Positions 43,891 through 53,691 are shown, counted from the stretch's first letter. The stretch: 59,049 bases of DNA from Streptomyces sp. MZ04 (GCF_004684775.1 NZ_SRIC01000017.1:1-59049), one strand, 5' to 3'. Numbers and translations are program-made. The notes: generated from the letters alone by a model not told the origin.

Positions 43891-45369
43891 TCACTTCGCC
43901 GGATCCACCACCCAGTCCGGATGCCCCGGCATCGGCGGTGTCTTCGAGCCGTAGAGCCACGGCCGCAGGAAGCCGTCGAGGTCTTCGCCCGCGACCTTCG
44001 ACGCCAGGTCGATGTACTGCTGCGTGCTCGCCGTCTTGCCCCGGTAGGTGCTGATCCACGCCCGTTCGATCTTCTGGAACGTCGCGTCGCCGACCTGCTC
44101 GCGCAGGGCGTACAGGACCAGGGCCGAGCCGTCGTACCGCATGCGCTTGAAGAGGTTCGGCTCGGTCGGCTCGGCGGGGGCGCCGTAGTCGCGGCGCCAC
44201 TGGTCGTGGGCCTGGTACGCCGTCTTCATCGCGGCCTCGAAGCTGTCGCCGCCGTGCTCCTCGGAGTACATCCGCTCGTAGAAGCGGGCGTGGCCCTCGC
44301 TCACCCACAGGTCGGACCAGCTCGCCAGGGCGACGCTGTCGCCGAACCACTGGTGGGTGAGCTCGTGCACCAGGTTCCGCTCGGCGTCCACCTTCGTGCC
44401 GAGGAGGTCTGCCTTCGGGATGAGGGAGAGCGTCTGGGTCTCCAGGGCGACGCCCAGATCCGTGTCGCCGACGAGGAGGCCGTACCGGTTGAACGGGTAG
44501 GGGCCCAGCTTCTCCTGAAGCCACGTCAGATGGTCGGGGGTGAGCTTGCGGTACTCCGCCGTCGGCTCGACCAGGGCATCGGGGACGACGTCCCGCAGCG
44601 GAAGGCCGCCCGGACCCTTGGAGTCGATCAGCTTGAACTTGCCGACCGCCATCTGTACGAGCTGCGTGGACAGCGGCTGCTCGGAGTCGTACGTCCAGCG
44701 CACCCGGTCACCGGGGCGCTCGGTACGGTCGACCAGCCTGCCGTTGGCGACCGCGGTCAGGTCCTTCGGCGTGGTGATGCGGAAGGTGATCGGCGCCCGC
44801 CGGCTGGGGTGGTCGTTCGCCGGGAAGATCAGCCGGGCCCCGTTCGGCTGCGGATAGACCACGGTGCCGTCGGCCGTGGGTATCCAGCCGTAGTCCTCGA
44901 TGGCGTCGTCGCGGTGCCGCGTCTGGGTCGGGTCGGCGGTGTACGTGACCTTCGCGGTGAACGTACTGCCCTTGGGTATCGGGGACTTGGGCGTGACGGT
45001 CAGCTCGTCGCCGTCGCGGGATGTGCCCGCCGCCGAGCCGTTCACCTGCACGCCGTGCAGGGTGTTGCCGCCGAAGTCCAGGTTGAAGCGGGACAGCGAC
45101 TGTGTGGCGGTGGCCCTGATCGTCGCTGTCGCCTCGAACGGCGTCTTCGGGGCCTGCCAGTCGAAGTCGAGGGTGTAGCGGTCGACCCGGTATCCGCCGT
45201 TGCCGTCGAGCGGGAACATCGGGTCGCCCAGGCCCGGCGCTCCGGGTGACGGGGCGGCCGGAGCGGACGGCGCGGCCTGCGAGACCGTTCCTGTGAGGGC
45301 GGCCGTCACGGTGACGGCGGCCGCGAGGGCCAGCCGTGTTCTGCGGCGGGGCGTCCGGTACGTGCTCAT
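43891..45369 (-). CDS. Secreted M1-family metallopeptidase
   Basis: A zinc aminopeptidase-type enzyme of 492 residues. The signal peptide is MSTYRTPRRRTRLALAAAVTVTAALTG with cleavage near SQAAPS. The N-terminal beta domain follows. The zinc site is His335, Glu336 and His339 in HELTHQWFG with Glu358 in WVSEGHARF, the correct 18-residue spacing. GVALETQTL takes the place of the GAMEN exopeptidase motif. It ends after the catalytic domain without the large C-terminal helical domain, like other short secreted Streptomyces M1 peptidases. The gap upstream to 45712 is 342 bases and holds a tandem repeat. Confidence 0.93.
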   Translation of the reverse strand: MSTYRTPRRRTRLALAAAVTVTAALTGTVSQAAPSAPAAPSPGAPGLGDPMFPLDGNGGYRVDRYTLDFDWQAPKTPFEATATIRATATQSLSRFNLDFGGNTLHGVQVNGSAAGTSRDGDELTVTPKSPIPKGSTFTAKVTYTADPTQTRHRDDAIEDYGWIPTADGTVVYPQPNGARLIFPANDHPSRRAPITFRITTPKDLTAVANGRLVDRTERPGDRVRWTYDSEQPLSTQLVQMAVGKFKLIDSKGPGGLPLRDVVPDALVEPTAEYRKLTPDHLTWLQEKLGPYPFNRYGLLVGDTDLGVALETQTLSLIPKADLLGTKVDAERNLVHELTHQWFGDSVALASWSDLWVSEGHARFYERMYSEEHGGDSFEAAMKTAYQAHDQWRRDYGAPAEPTEPNLFKRMRYDGSALVLYALREQVGDATFQKIERAWISTYRGKTASTQQYIDLASKVAGEDLDGFLRPWLYGSKTPPMPGHPDWVVDPAK

Positions 45370-45510
45370 CGGAAACCTTTCGGTCGGATGGTTGCGCGGA
45401 CGAGTCGGCGGGAAGATGCCCCGCCGTTCGTAGTGAGACGCGCGGCCGACGGCCCCGGTTGTACCGGCGCCTCGACGTGGCCGACCGCGTCCCGCGCGGG
45501 CCCGGCGGCG

Positions 45511-45621
45511 CGTGACCGAGCGGCGCGTGACGAGCGGCGAAGTGACCGAGCGGCGCGTGACGAGCGGCGAAGTGACCGAGCGGCGCGTGACGAGCGGCGA
45601 AGTGACCGAGCGGCGCGTGAC
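45511..45621. repeat. 30-bp tandem repeat, about 3.7 copies
   Basis: The unit starts AGTGACCGAGCGGCGCGTGA and continues CGAGCGGCGA; copies begin at 45511 (first bases differ), 45541, 45571 and 45601. Each unit contains two related 15-bp halves (GTGACCGAGCGGCGC, GTGACGAGCGGCGAA). Because 30 is a multiple of three, several frames stay open across it. It occupies the promoter space between the M1 peptidase and the 50-aa membrane protein. Confidence 0.9.
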
Positions 45622-45711
45622 CAAGCTCTCGCCCGCGACGGCGGAATCCGGTGGGATGGTGGACGGGTCAGTGGGGGGATGCCACTGCCGACCGATGTAG
45701 CGAGAGTTGCC

Positions 45712-45864
45712 ATGACTGCGAGCACAGCCACCGCCACCGTGACCCGCGCGGTCACCCGTACCGGCGGCCCCAAGGAAGACGGCCCGAAGATCCTCGAGCA
45801 CGTGCTGGGCTGGACCCTCGTCGTCGTCCTCGCGATGCTGGTCACGCAGACCGGGCTGATGTGA
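45712..45864 (+). CDS. 50-aa membrane microprotein (SCO1431 family)
   Basis: MTASTATATVTRAVTRTGGP is followed by KEDGPKILEHVLGWT and a single membrane helix (LVVVLAMLVTQTGLM) that ends the protein. I recognise it as the SCO1431 family of small Streptomyces membrane proteins, with the same GGPKxDGPKIxEHVLGW block. The tail-anchored form and conservation suggest a regulator or subunit of a membrane complex, unproven. Its 3' end overlaps the converging 304-aa membrane protein by 23 bases. Confidence 0.8.
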   Translation: MTASTATATVTRAVTRTGGPKEDGPKILEHVLGWTLVVVLAMLVTQTGLM

Positions 45865-46756
45865 CCTCGGTCTCGTAGCTCTCCGCGGTGCGGTCCAGAT
45901 CCGCACGCCAGTGCCGGTGCGGGACGCCCACCAGGCCGTACAGCCACCGCACGGGCGAGCGCCGCGCCAGCAGGGTCACGCCCGAGAGCACCGCGAAGAC
46001 CGGAAGCCCGATCCACCCGCCGACGAGGCGCACCAGGACACTCGCGACCAGCGCGCCCAGGAACGGCAGACCGTAGACCCCGGCCGCCGCGATGGCGATC
46101 GCCAGGACCCTGTGCACCTTGCGGTCCTCGTCCGCGCCCGGCAGCGACCAACCCTCCATCAGCCAGCCGATCTCGGTGAGCAGCATGGTGCCGATCACCG
46201 CCGCGCCGAAGACCAGCAGGGCCAGGAACGTGCCGGACGTCAGGAAGTCCAGGACGTGGTTGACCACGCTGTCCTGCCGCCACCGCGCGAAGTCCCGCGC
46301 GCCGGGCGAGAGGAACCGCTCGTAACCCCGGCCGTCCCAGCCGTGGACCAGCGTCCCGAAGAGCAGGAAGTAGCCGCCGACGCACTGGAGATACGCCCAG
46401 TAGCCGGCCCCCACCAGGACGAGCGCCTGCGCCACCAGGAACCCGAGGGCGGCGGCCACCGGGAGCCCGCCCGCGTAGAAGAGCACGAACCCGGCCCACA
46501 CCCCCTCGTGCCCGTCCGCGACGTGCATGGTCGCCCACGCGGGGTTCTGCCACAGCAGGAAGAGCCCCGTCGGGACCAGCAGCACCGCCGCGAAGAGCAC
46601 CGTGAGCGCCAGATACGGATTGGCGGCGCGGCTGCGGGTCCGCGGGCCCTCGCCCGCGTTGATCCGCTCCCAGACCTGCAACTGCCGCCCCGCGGACATC
46701 GCGAACGTCGCGCCGATCGCGTACGCCCAGAACAGGGCGGCCTGGATCTGGATCAT
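45842..46756 (-). CDS. Multispan membrane protein of unknown function
   Basis: 304 residues with about seven or eight predicted helices, starting MIQIQAALFWAYAIGATFAMSAGR. Helices include YLALTVLFAAVLLVPTGLFLL, GVWAGFVLFYAGGLPVAAALGFL and FLALLVFGAAVIGTMLL. The loop WDGRGYERFLSPGARDFARW and the tail VGVPHRHWRADLDRTAE are polar. I do not recognise a family. GGAGGAGG lies shortly before the ATG. It follows the DUF6230-DUF6114 genes on the same strand and is probably in their operon. Confidence 0.8.
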   Translation of the reverse strand: MIQIQAALFWAYAIGATFAMSAGRQLQVWERINAGEGPRTRSRAANPYLALTVLFAAVLLVPTGLFLLWQNPAWATMHVADGHEGVWAGFVLFYAGGLPVAAALGFLVAQALVLVGAGYWAYLQCVGGYFLLFGTLVHGWDGRGYERFLSPGARDFARWRQDSVVNHVLDFLTSGTFLALLVFGAAVIGTMLLTEIGWLMEGWSLPGADEDRKVHRVLAIAIAAAGVYGLPFLGALVASVLVRLVGGWIGLPVFAVLSGVTLLARRSPVRWLYGLVGVPHRHWRADLDRTAESYETEVTSARSA

Positions 46757-46770
46757 GCGCGGGCCTCCTC

Positions 46771-46830
46771 CGGCATCGGCTCGCCCGGCATCGGCTCGCC
46801 CGTCATCAGCTCGCCCGTCATCGGCTCGCC
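46771..46830. repeat. Four 15-bp tandem repeats at an operon junction
   Basis: Units CGGCATCGGCTCGCC (46771, 46786), CGTCATCAGCTCGCC (46801) and CGTCATCGGCTCGCC (46816) are head to tail. They begin just before the ribosome binding site of the membrane protein and end in the last codons of the DUF6114 gene, so one unit supplies its TGA. Confidence 0.85.
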
Positions 46831-47807
46831 CCCAGGGTGAGCCCGTCCGTGACGATCAAGTCCGATGTGACCAGGGCCTGTTCGGCGCTCACGTCCGTCA
46901 TGAAGACGAACGGCGGTACGACGGGCGGCACCGGCAGCTTGTCGGGCGTGAAGGTCAGACAGAGCAGCCCCTCCAGGCAGCCCTTGAACTTGGTCAGATA
47001 GAGCGTGACCGAGCCGCTGAGGTCCAAAGTGTCGGCCCCCAGGGCGAGTTCACGGCTCCCGTCGCGGGTCTTCAGCCGGTAGTCGGTGAGCGACGCGGCC
47101 TTCATCCGCAGCACCATGACCTTCAACGGGCCCTCGGCCGTGGGGATCTCGCGTACGCCGGCCAGGGTGAAGCCCTGGGGTGCGAAGAGGGTCGTGGTGA
47201 CGGTCGGCGGGGTGCTCGGTGCCACGATCGCGTCGCCCGCGCCGTCCCCGGGGGCGGCCCTGGCCGGGCTCCCGTTCATGATCCCGGCGAGGATCAGCAC
47301 GGGAAGGAGCGCGGCGAGCGTCCGTGTGCCCTGCCCGTCCCGCACCTTCGGCACCTCGGGCGACTCCTCGTCCCCTTCCGGGACCGGCGTCCAGCCGAAG
47401 CCCATGGCGCTGCCCGCGATGCCGAGCGCCATGCCCACCAGGAACCCGCCGAGATTGGTGGCCGCGAACGAAAGCACCGACAGGATCAGGGCGTTGACGC
47501 TCACATAGTGGTGGGCGTGCGGAAGCAGCCACAGGAAGATCCCGGCCGCGATGAGCGCGAGCCCGATGCCGATCGCGGCGAGCCCGCCGAGCCCCAGGCT
47601 GACCAGGACGGTCAGCGGCGACAGCGGCACCAGCAGCAGCTCCGCGCCGCCCAGGACCAGCAGCAGACCGCCCCAGAAGGGGCGGGTCCGCCGCCATCTG
47701 CGCAGCACCCGGCGCGGCTCCCGCAGCGGAAGGCGCTCGTCGAGCCAGCCGCCGCCGTCCCGCCCGAACGCCTTGACCCCGGCTCTTCGGCCGCCGGTCA
47801 GAAGCAC
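46818..47807 (-). CDS. DUF6114-domain membrane protein
   Basis: 329 residues. Four membrane helices (FWGGLLLVLGGAELLLVPL, LVSLGLGGLAAIGIGLALIAAG, ALILSVLSFAATNLGGFLVGMALG, LAALLPVLILAG) are followed by an extracellular domain of about 150 residues. The helix pattern is that of DUF6114, found beside DUF6230 in actinomycetes. The extracellular part (PQGFTLAGVREIPTAEGPLKVMVLRMKAASL) resembles the DUF6230 repeat logic. GTG 47807 overlaps the end of the DUF6230 gene by ten bases; GTG 47708 is a shorter alternative. Function unknown. Confidence 0.82.
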   Translation of the reverse strand: MLLTGGRRAGVKAFGRDGGGWLDERLPLREPRRVLRRWRRTRPFWGGLLLVLGGAELLLVPLSPLTVLVSLGLGGLAAIGIGLALIAAGIFLWLLPHAHHYVSVNALILSVLSFAATNLGGFLVGMALGIAGSAMGFGWTPVPEGDEESPEVPKVRDGQGTRTLAALLPVLILAGIMNGSPARAAPGDGAGDAIVAPSTPPTVTTTLFAPQGFTLAGVREIPTAEGPLKVMVLRMKAASLTDYRLKTRDGSRELALGADTLDLSGSVTLYLTKFKGCLEGLLCLTFTPDKLPVPPVVPPFVFMTDVSAEQALVTSDLIVTDGLTLGASR

Positions 47808-48412
47808 TTCTCGCCGCCGAGGCTGACGTCGAGCTTCATGCCCTTGAGCCGGAAGTTCCCGCCGGTCGCCGACCAGGCGTGCGACTTCACGCCGGACACG
47901 GTGATGTCGCCGGCCTGCAGGCCGAACTTCCCCTTCTCGCCCTTGATCCCGGGCACTTCGTCGAGCGTGGAGGCGTCCCGCCCGATCTCGGCCGTGCCGA
48001 AACGGGCGTCGCCCTCCAGATCCTCGCCGTCGATCACCAGATTGCTCGCCGTGACCTGGCCCGCGTCACCGCCCGCGGTCAGCTTGAACACCACGGTGCC
48101 CACCGGGGTCTTGACCTCGGCGGCCTGGCAGATGTCGGACAGGGTCGCGTCACCGATCCCGAGGAGCGCCACCGGGTGCCCCTTGCCGTCGATGTCCCGG
48201 TCGGTCTGTACGTAGGAGGAAAGGCCCTGGCTGGTGAGTTTCCCGGACGACACCTGGAAGCTGGTGCCCGAGACGGCGAAGGACGCGGCGAGCGCGCCCT
48301 CGGCCATCACGGAGGCCATGGCGCCGACGGCCAGGACGGCCGGCAGGGCCACGACGGCCGTCTTCTTCCAGGAGGTTCTGCCTTCGCGTACCGCGCTGCG
48401 TGCTGCGCCCAC
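47798..48412 (-). CDS. DUF6230-family protein
   Basis: 204 residues with one N-terminal hydrophobic segment (KTAVVALPAVLAVGAMASVMAEGALAASFAV) and a beta-rich outer part: SGTSFQVSSGKLTSQGLSSYVQ, LGIGDATLSDICQAAEV, VTASNLVIDGEDLEGDARF and FRLKGMKLDVSLGG. This is the DUF6230 family. It is probably surface-exposed or anchored. It is translated from GTG 48412 and overlaps the DUF6114 gene, with which it forms a conserved pair. No enzymatic motif is visible. Confidence 0.82.
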   Translation of the reverse strand: MGAARSAVREGRTSWKKTAVVALPAVLAVGAMASVMAEGALAASFAVSGTSFQVSSGKLTSQGLSSYVQTDRDIDGKGHPVALLGIGDATLSDICQAAEVKTPVGTVVFKLTAGGDAGQVTASNLVIDGEDLEGDARFGTAEIGRDASTLDEVPGIKGEKGKFGLQAGDITVSGVKSHAWSATGGNFRLKGMKLDVSLGGEKCF

Positions 48413-48553
48413 TGTCTTCCTCCCGTACGTCGTTCCGCGTGCACAGGCGTGCGTAAGGGGAGTGCGTGAAGCGCCGTCGGGAGCCGAACCGGCAGCCGGC
48501 AGGGTTCTGCCATACTGCGGACATCCCGAGGCAGTTGGAGACTAGGGCCGAAA

Positions 48554-49177
48554 TTGAATAATAGTCAACAGCGTGGCACCGACCGCTCCGTGGCGCGCCG
48601 CGCCGAACTCATCACCATCGGCCGGAAGTTGTTCGCCGACACGTCCTACGACGCGCTGTCGATGGACGACATCGCGAAGCAGGCGGGCGTCGCCAAAGGG
48701 CTGATCTACTACTACTTCAAGTCCAAGCGCGGGTACTACCTCGCGATCATCGAGGACTCGGTCGCCGACCTGGTCGAGCGCGCCGGACGCCACGACGACC
48801 TGCCGCCCGTCGAACGGGTGCAGCGCACCGTCGACGGCTATCTGCGGTACGCCGAGCACCACCAGGCCGCCTACCGCACCATCATCAGCGGCGGCGTCGG
48901 CTTCGACGCCGAGGTGCACGCCATACGGGACGGTGTGCGCGAGGCGCTGATCGGCACGATCGCCGAAGGGGCGTACGGCCGTGGGGACATCCCGCGCCTC
49001 GCGCGCACCGCGCTGCTCGGCTGGCTGTGCAGCGTCGAGGGCGTCACGCTCGACTGGATCGGCCACCGGGAGCTGGCCCGCGAGACGGTCTGCGACCTGC
49101 TTGTACGGACCCTCGGGGACACACTGCGCGTCATCGAGGACTTCGAGCCGTCGTTGCCGGCGCCGGCCAGGCCATGA
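48554..49177 (+). CDS. TetR/AcrR-family transcriptional regulator
   Basis: 207 residues: HTH at about 20-65 (IGRKLFADTSYDALSMDDIAKQAGVAKGLIYYYFKSKRGYYLAII) and a helical ligand domain (VERVQRTVDGYLRYAEHHQAAYRTIISGGVGFDAEVHAIRDGVR). The TTG at 48554 is the only start upstream of the HTH with a site in front (TAGGG), but it is weak; GTG 48590 is an alternative. It is divergent from the DUF6230-DUF6114-membrane operon with 141 bases between, which makes that operon the probable target. Confidence 0.9.
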   Translation: MNNSQQRGTDRSVARRAELITIGRKLFADTSYDALSMDDIAKQAGVAKGLIYYYFKSKRGYYLAIIEDSVADLVERAGRHDDLPPVERVQRTVDGYLRYAEHHQAAYRTIISGGVGFDAEVHAIRDGVREALIGTIAEGAYGRGDIPRLARTALLGWLCSVEGVTLDWIGHRELARETVCDLLVRTLGDTLRVIEDFEPSLPAPARP

Positions 49178-49206
49178 GGACGCGGCGCCGCTGAGGCCAT
49201 GAGGAC

Positions 49207-49237
49207 GGGGCGGGAGCCGCCGACCGGCTCCCGCCCC
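49207..49237. terminator. Bidirectional terminator
   Basis: GGGGCGGGAGCC (49207-49218) and GGCTCCCGCCCC (49226-49237), a perfect 12-bp stem with a seven-base loop, between the convergent TetR and chitinase genes. A direct repeat AGGCCATGAGGACG lies just before it. Confidence 0.85.
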
Positions 49238-49256
49238 GAATCCCCCGTGCCAACGG

Positions 49257-50501
<1,245 letters not shown>

Positions 50502-50610
50502 CGTGTCTCCTCGTGGGGGGAAACAGGGAGGGGGGAAGTGGTGCTGTGGACCTGCGGGTGTGACGTGGCATGAACACGTTTGGCATGAACGCGTTAAAAC
50601 GCTCGGGGGA

Positions 50611-50640
50611 ACAGTAGGAGGACTAGACCAGTTCGGTCAA
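50611..50640 (-). promoter_or_regulatory. Chitinase promoter with DasR-like operator in the spacer
   Basis: On the minus strand: TTGACC (50640-50635), 18-base spacer, TACTGT (50616-50611). The spacer contains ACTGGTCTAGTCCTCC (50632-50617), which matches the left half and centre of the DasR dre consensus (ACTGGTCTAGACCACT) and diverges in the last few bases. Repressor bound there would cover both promoter elements. The 5' leader then contains GGCATGAAC twice. Confidence 0.7.
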
Positions 50641-50863
50641 TGGTTCGTACCAATCCCGTGATCGTCTGTGATCTTCGGCTATCTTTTAAGTGAGCGGTCG
50701 TTAACCAGTGACGGGCTGCCGCCGATCGGGCATACTCAACGCGCCACAGCCGCTGGTCAGCAGCTTCCGTGACCCGGAAGGGGACCCCGGCCCGGCATCA
50801 TTTTCCGGCGGCGTCGCCTCACCCAGGCCGCCCGCCGCAGCGCCCGACAGGGAGGAGAGCGTC

Positions 50864-52036
50864 ATGCCCGACCACGCCCCGCAGCCGGTGGACCGTCAGC
50901 TGCCCACGGATGAGGCCAGGGATCTGCTCTCACTGGTCAGGGACATCGCCCAGCGCGAGATCGCCCCGAAGGCGGCCGATGAAGAGGACGCCGGGCGCTT
51001 CCCGCGCGAGGTCTTCGCCCTGCTTTCCGAGTCCGGACTGCTCGGACTTCCGTACGACTCGGAGTTCGGCGGCGGCGACCAGCCGTACGAGGTCTACCTC
51101 CAGGTCCTCGAGGAGCTCGCCGCGGCCCGGCTCACCGTCGGCCTCGGCGTCAGCGTCCACTCCCTGTCCTGCCACGCGCTCGCCGGGTACGGCACCAAGG
51201 AGCAGCAGAGCGAGCACCTGCCCGCGATGCTCGGCGGCGGACTGCTCGGGGCGTACTGCCTCTCCGAGCCGGCGTCCGGCTCCGATGCCGCCTCGTTGCG
51301 CACGAAGGCCGTGCGGGAGGGCGACGACTGGGTGATCACGGGCACGAAGGCCTGGATCACGCACGGCGGGGTCGCCGACTTCTACACCGTCCTGGCCCGT
51401 ACCGGCGGCGAGGGCGCCCGCGGCATCTCCGCGTTCCTGGTGCCGGGCGACGTCGAGGGTCTGCACGCCGCGGCGCCGGAGAAGAAGATGGGCATGAAGG
51501 GCTCGCCCACCGCACAGATCAACTTCGACGGCGTACGGATCTCCGACGCCCGCCGCATCGGGGACGAGGGCCAGGGCTTCGCCATCGCGCTCTCCGCGCT
51601 CGACTCGGGGCGGCTCGGCATCGCGGCCTGTGCCATCGGTGTGGCCCAGACGGCGCTCGACGCGGCGCTGTCGTACGCCACGGAGCGGCGGCAGTTCGGC
51701 CGGCCGATCGCGGACTTCCAGGGCCTTCGGTTCATGCTCGCGGACATGGCGACGCAGATCGAGGCGGGCCGGGCGCTCTATCTCGCCGCGGCCAGGCTGC
51801 GCGACGCGGGCAGGCCGTTCTCCAAGCAGGCGGCCATGGCCAAGCTGATGTGCACGGACGCCGCGATGAAGGTCACGACGGACGCAGTGCAGGTGCTCGG
51901 CGGCTATGGCTACACCGCGGACTTCCCCGTGGAGCGCTTCATGCGCGAGGCCAAGGTGCTGCAGATCGTCGAGGGCACCAATCAGATCCAGCGCATGGTC
52001 ATCGCCCGTCACCTCGCGGGTCCCGACTCGCGCTGA
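50864..52036 (+). CDS. Acyl-CoA dehydrogenase
   Basis: 390 residues of the FAD acyl-CoA dehydrogenase family. LLGAYCLSEPASGSDAASL is the family signature 1; WITHGGVADFYTVLARTG, KMGMKGSPTAQINFDGVRI, GRLGIAACAIGVAQTALDAALSYATERRQFG and VQVLGGYGYTADFPVERFMREAK follow. The catalytic base is the Glu in IVEGTNQIQR. Substrate chain length cannot be read, but GSxT in KGSPT resembles short/branched-chain enzymes. GGGAGGAG precedes ATG 50864. The gap to the chitinase gene is 362 bases; besides the chitinase promoter it holds TTAAGTGAGCGGTCGTTAA (50686-50704), a possible regulator site. Confidence 0.94.
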   Translation: MPDHAPQPVDRQLPTDEARDLLSLVRDIAQREIAPKAADEEDAGRFPREVFALLSESGLLGLPYDSEFGGGDQPYEVYLQVLEELAAARLTVGLGVSVHSLSCHALAGYGTKEQQSEHLPAMLGGGLLGAYCLSEPASGSDAASLRTKAVREGDDWVITGTKAWITHGGVADFYTVLARTGGEGARGISAFLVPGDVEGLHAAAPEKKMGMKGSPTAQINFDGVRISDARRIGDEGQGFAIALSALDSGRLGIAACAIGVAQTALDAALSYATERRQFGRPIADFQGLRFMLADMATQIEAGRALYLAAARLRDAGRPFSKQAAMAKLMCTDAAMKVTTDAVQVLGGYGYTADFPVERFMREAKVLQIVEGTNQIQRMVIARHLAGPDSR

Positions 52037-52322
52037 ACTGACCGAGTCTGACCGGCGGCGCCGCGAGCCGGACCCACTCCGGGTCGTGGCGCCCCGGCAG
52101 CGTCTTGCCGCGCTCGGCCCAGTTCCGGATGAGGGCGCGGTAGATGGGCGGGTCCTGCGGCTGCGGCTGGGGCGGCTGAGCCCGCTGTGGCGGTTGAGCG
52201 TGCTGTGGCGCCTGAGAGTACTGGGGAACCGATTCTGCGGCGGGTGCGGGTGCCGTCAGGAGAGTGCGCCTGCGGCGGCCGGTCGGGGGAAGCACGGTGG
52301 GCATCGGCGTGGGGGTGGTCAT
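51999..52322 (-). CDS. Small Pro/Gln-rich hypothetical protein, 107 aa
   Basis: The first half is disordered with QAPQHAQPPQRAQPPQPQPQ. The second half has a compact motif, IYRALIRNWAERGKTLPGRHDPEWVRLAA, of a type seen in several small Streptomyces proteins, where W-x(n)-R-G-x(2)-(V/L)-P-G-R-x-D-x-x-W is constant. Third-position GC supports coding. Its 3' end overlaps the converging acyl-CoA dehydrogenase by 38 bases. Function unknown. The 241 bases between it and the divergent gene at 52564 contain no further ORF I can support. Confidence 0.7.
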   Translation of the reverse strand: MTTPTPMPTVLPPTGRRRRTLLTAPAPAAESVPQYSQAPQHAQPPQRAQPPQPQPQDPPIYRALIRNWAERGKTLPGRHDPEWVRLAAPPVRLGQFSASRDPRGDGR

Positions 52323-52563
52323 ACCGGGCCAACGCGCATCGTGCCGGACAGGTCACCGGCGGCCGGAATCGAGCGTCAGTTCGCGACATGCCCATGCGGT
52401 GGTGTGCGGGCGCCCTGGAGGAACGCGGGCGGCGCGGCTCGGTGAACGCGGGCTGACACGTGTCTGGCTCCGTCGCCTTGTCTGACGTACCGTCAACTCC
52501 GCGCCGGAGGCGGTCGACCTGCCCCGTGTGCTCGCAACTGCCGTGCGCCCAGGGAGGTTTGAC

Positions 52564-53691
52564 GTGGCAGAGGACCGTCCCGTTCCGCTCGACGAGTACC
52601 CGATCCACCAGGTCCCGCTCTCGATGAAGCACGTCGCGACGGGCGACCGCAACGCCTACGACCGCTGCATCTTCCACCTCTTCGACCATGAGGGCCGCGC
52701 GCTCCTCATCCTCGGGCTCGGCGTCTACCCGAACCTCGGGGTGATCGACGCGTACGCCACCCTGCGCACCGGGGATACGCTGCACGCCGTACGCGCGTCG
52801 GACGCGCTCGGCGACGACCGGATGAACCTCTCCGTCGGGCCCCTGTCCATCACCGTCGACGAGCCGCTGCGGCGCCTGCGCCTGAGGTGCGCCGCCGATC
52901 CCGGAGACCCCGACTCCCTCTCGTACGACATCACTTGGTCCGCGGACTTCCCCGCCCTGTGGGAGCCCCACCACATCCAGCGGCGCGGCGACCGGCTCTC
53001 CCTCGAAGGGCGCCGATTCGTGCAGGCGGGCGGCTGCTCCGGGCAGATCCGCGTCGGGGGCGAGGAGATCGCGGTGACGGCGGGGGAGTGGACCGCGACC
53101 CGCGACCGGAGCTGGGGCGTGCGGCCGATCCCCGGTGAGGAACGCGGGCGCCTGGAGGAGGAGTTCGGCACCGAGGGCTTCCACTGGATCTGGAGCCCGG
53201 TGCGCTTCGACGACCGCTTCCTCATGGTCATCACCCAGGAGGACGCGGACGGACACCGCACCCTCAACGAGGCGACACTCGTCCGCGAAGGCCACCGCGA
53301 CCGCCAACTCGGCTGGCCCCAGGCCGACATCACCTACCGCTCCGGCACCCGCCACCCCGAGCGCGCCGTCATCCACCTCGTCGACCCCGACGACCGCAAG
53401 CCCCTGGAGCTCGGCGTCGAGGTCCTCGCCTCGCTGCCGCTCGCGGTGGGCGCCGGCTATCCGCCCGCGGACGACTGGCAGCACGGCACCTGGCAGGGGC
53501 GCGGCTGGAGCGACCGCCGCGCCTACGACCTGTCGGACCCCGCGGCGCACCCCATGGCCGCGTACGGAGTCATCGACCACGCCGCCCGATTCACCCTCAA
53601 CGGGCAGACGGGGTACGGCATTTTCGAGCACGGCAGCTTCGGCCGCCACGACCCGAGCGGCTTCACCGGCTTCGACTCGGTCGCCCCCTGA
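52564..53691 (+). CDS. Lipocalin-like protein of the DUF7064/DUF7065 type
   Basis: 375 residues, beta-rich, no signal peptide. YDRCIFHLFDHEGRALLILGLGVYPNLGVIDAYATLR, RSWGVRPIPGEE, FHWIWSPVRFDDRFLMVI and TGYGIFEHGSFGRHDPSGF resemble actinobacterial lipocalin-like (AttH/CrtC-related) proteins that sit near APH-type kinases and acyl-CoA dehydrogenases. No catalytic residues are known. GGGAGG precedes GTG 52564. The kinase gene follows 52 bases downstream, so a shared pathway is likely. The family name is from memory and should be treated as tentative. Confidence 0.75.
   Translation: MAEDRPVPLDEYPIHQVPLSMKHVATGDRNAYDRCIFHLFDHEGRALLILGLGVYPNLGVIDAYATLRTGDTLHAVRASDALGDDRMNLSVGPLSITVDEPLRRLRLRCAADPGDPDSLSYDITWSADFPALWEPHHIQRRGDRLSLEGRRFVQAGGCSGQIRVGGEEIAVTAGEWTATRDRSWGVRPIPGEERGRLEEEFGTEGFHWIWSPVRFDDRFLMVITQEDADGHRTLNEATLVREGHRDRQLGWPQADITYRSGTRHPERAVIHLVDPDDRKPLELGVEVLASLPLAVGAGYPPADDWQHGTWQGRGWSDRRAYDLSDPAAHPMAAYGVIDHAARFTLNGQTGYGIFEHGSFGRHDPSGFTGFDSVAP

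Noticed and set aside
45512..45700. ORF encoding repeats of TERRVTSGEV across the 30-bp array
   Set aside because: All frames are open because 30 is a multiple of three; there is no ribosome binding site and no conserved flank.
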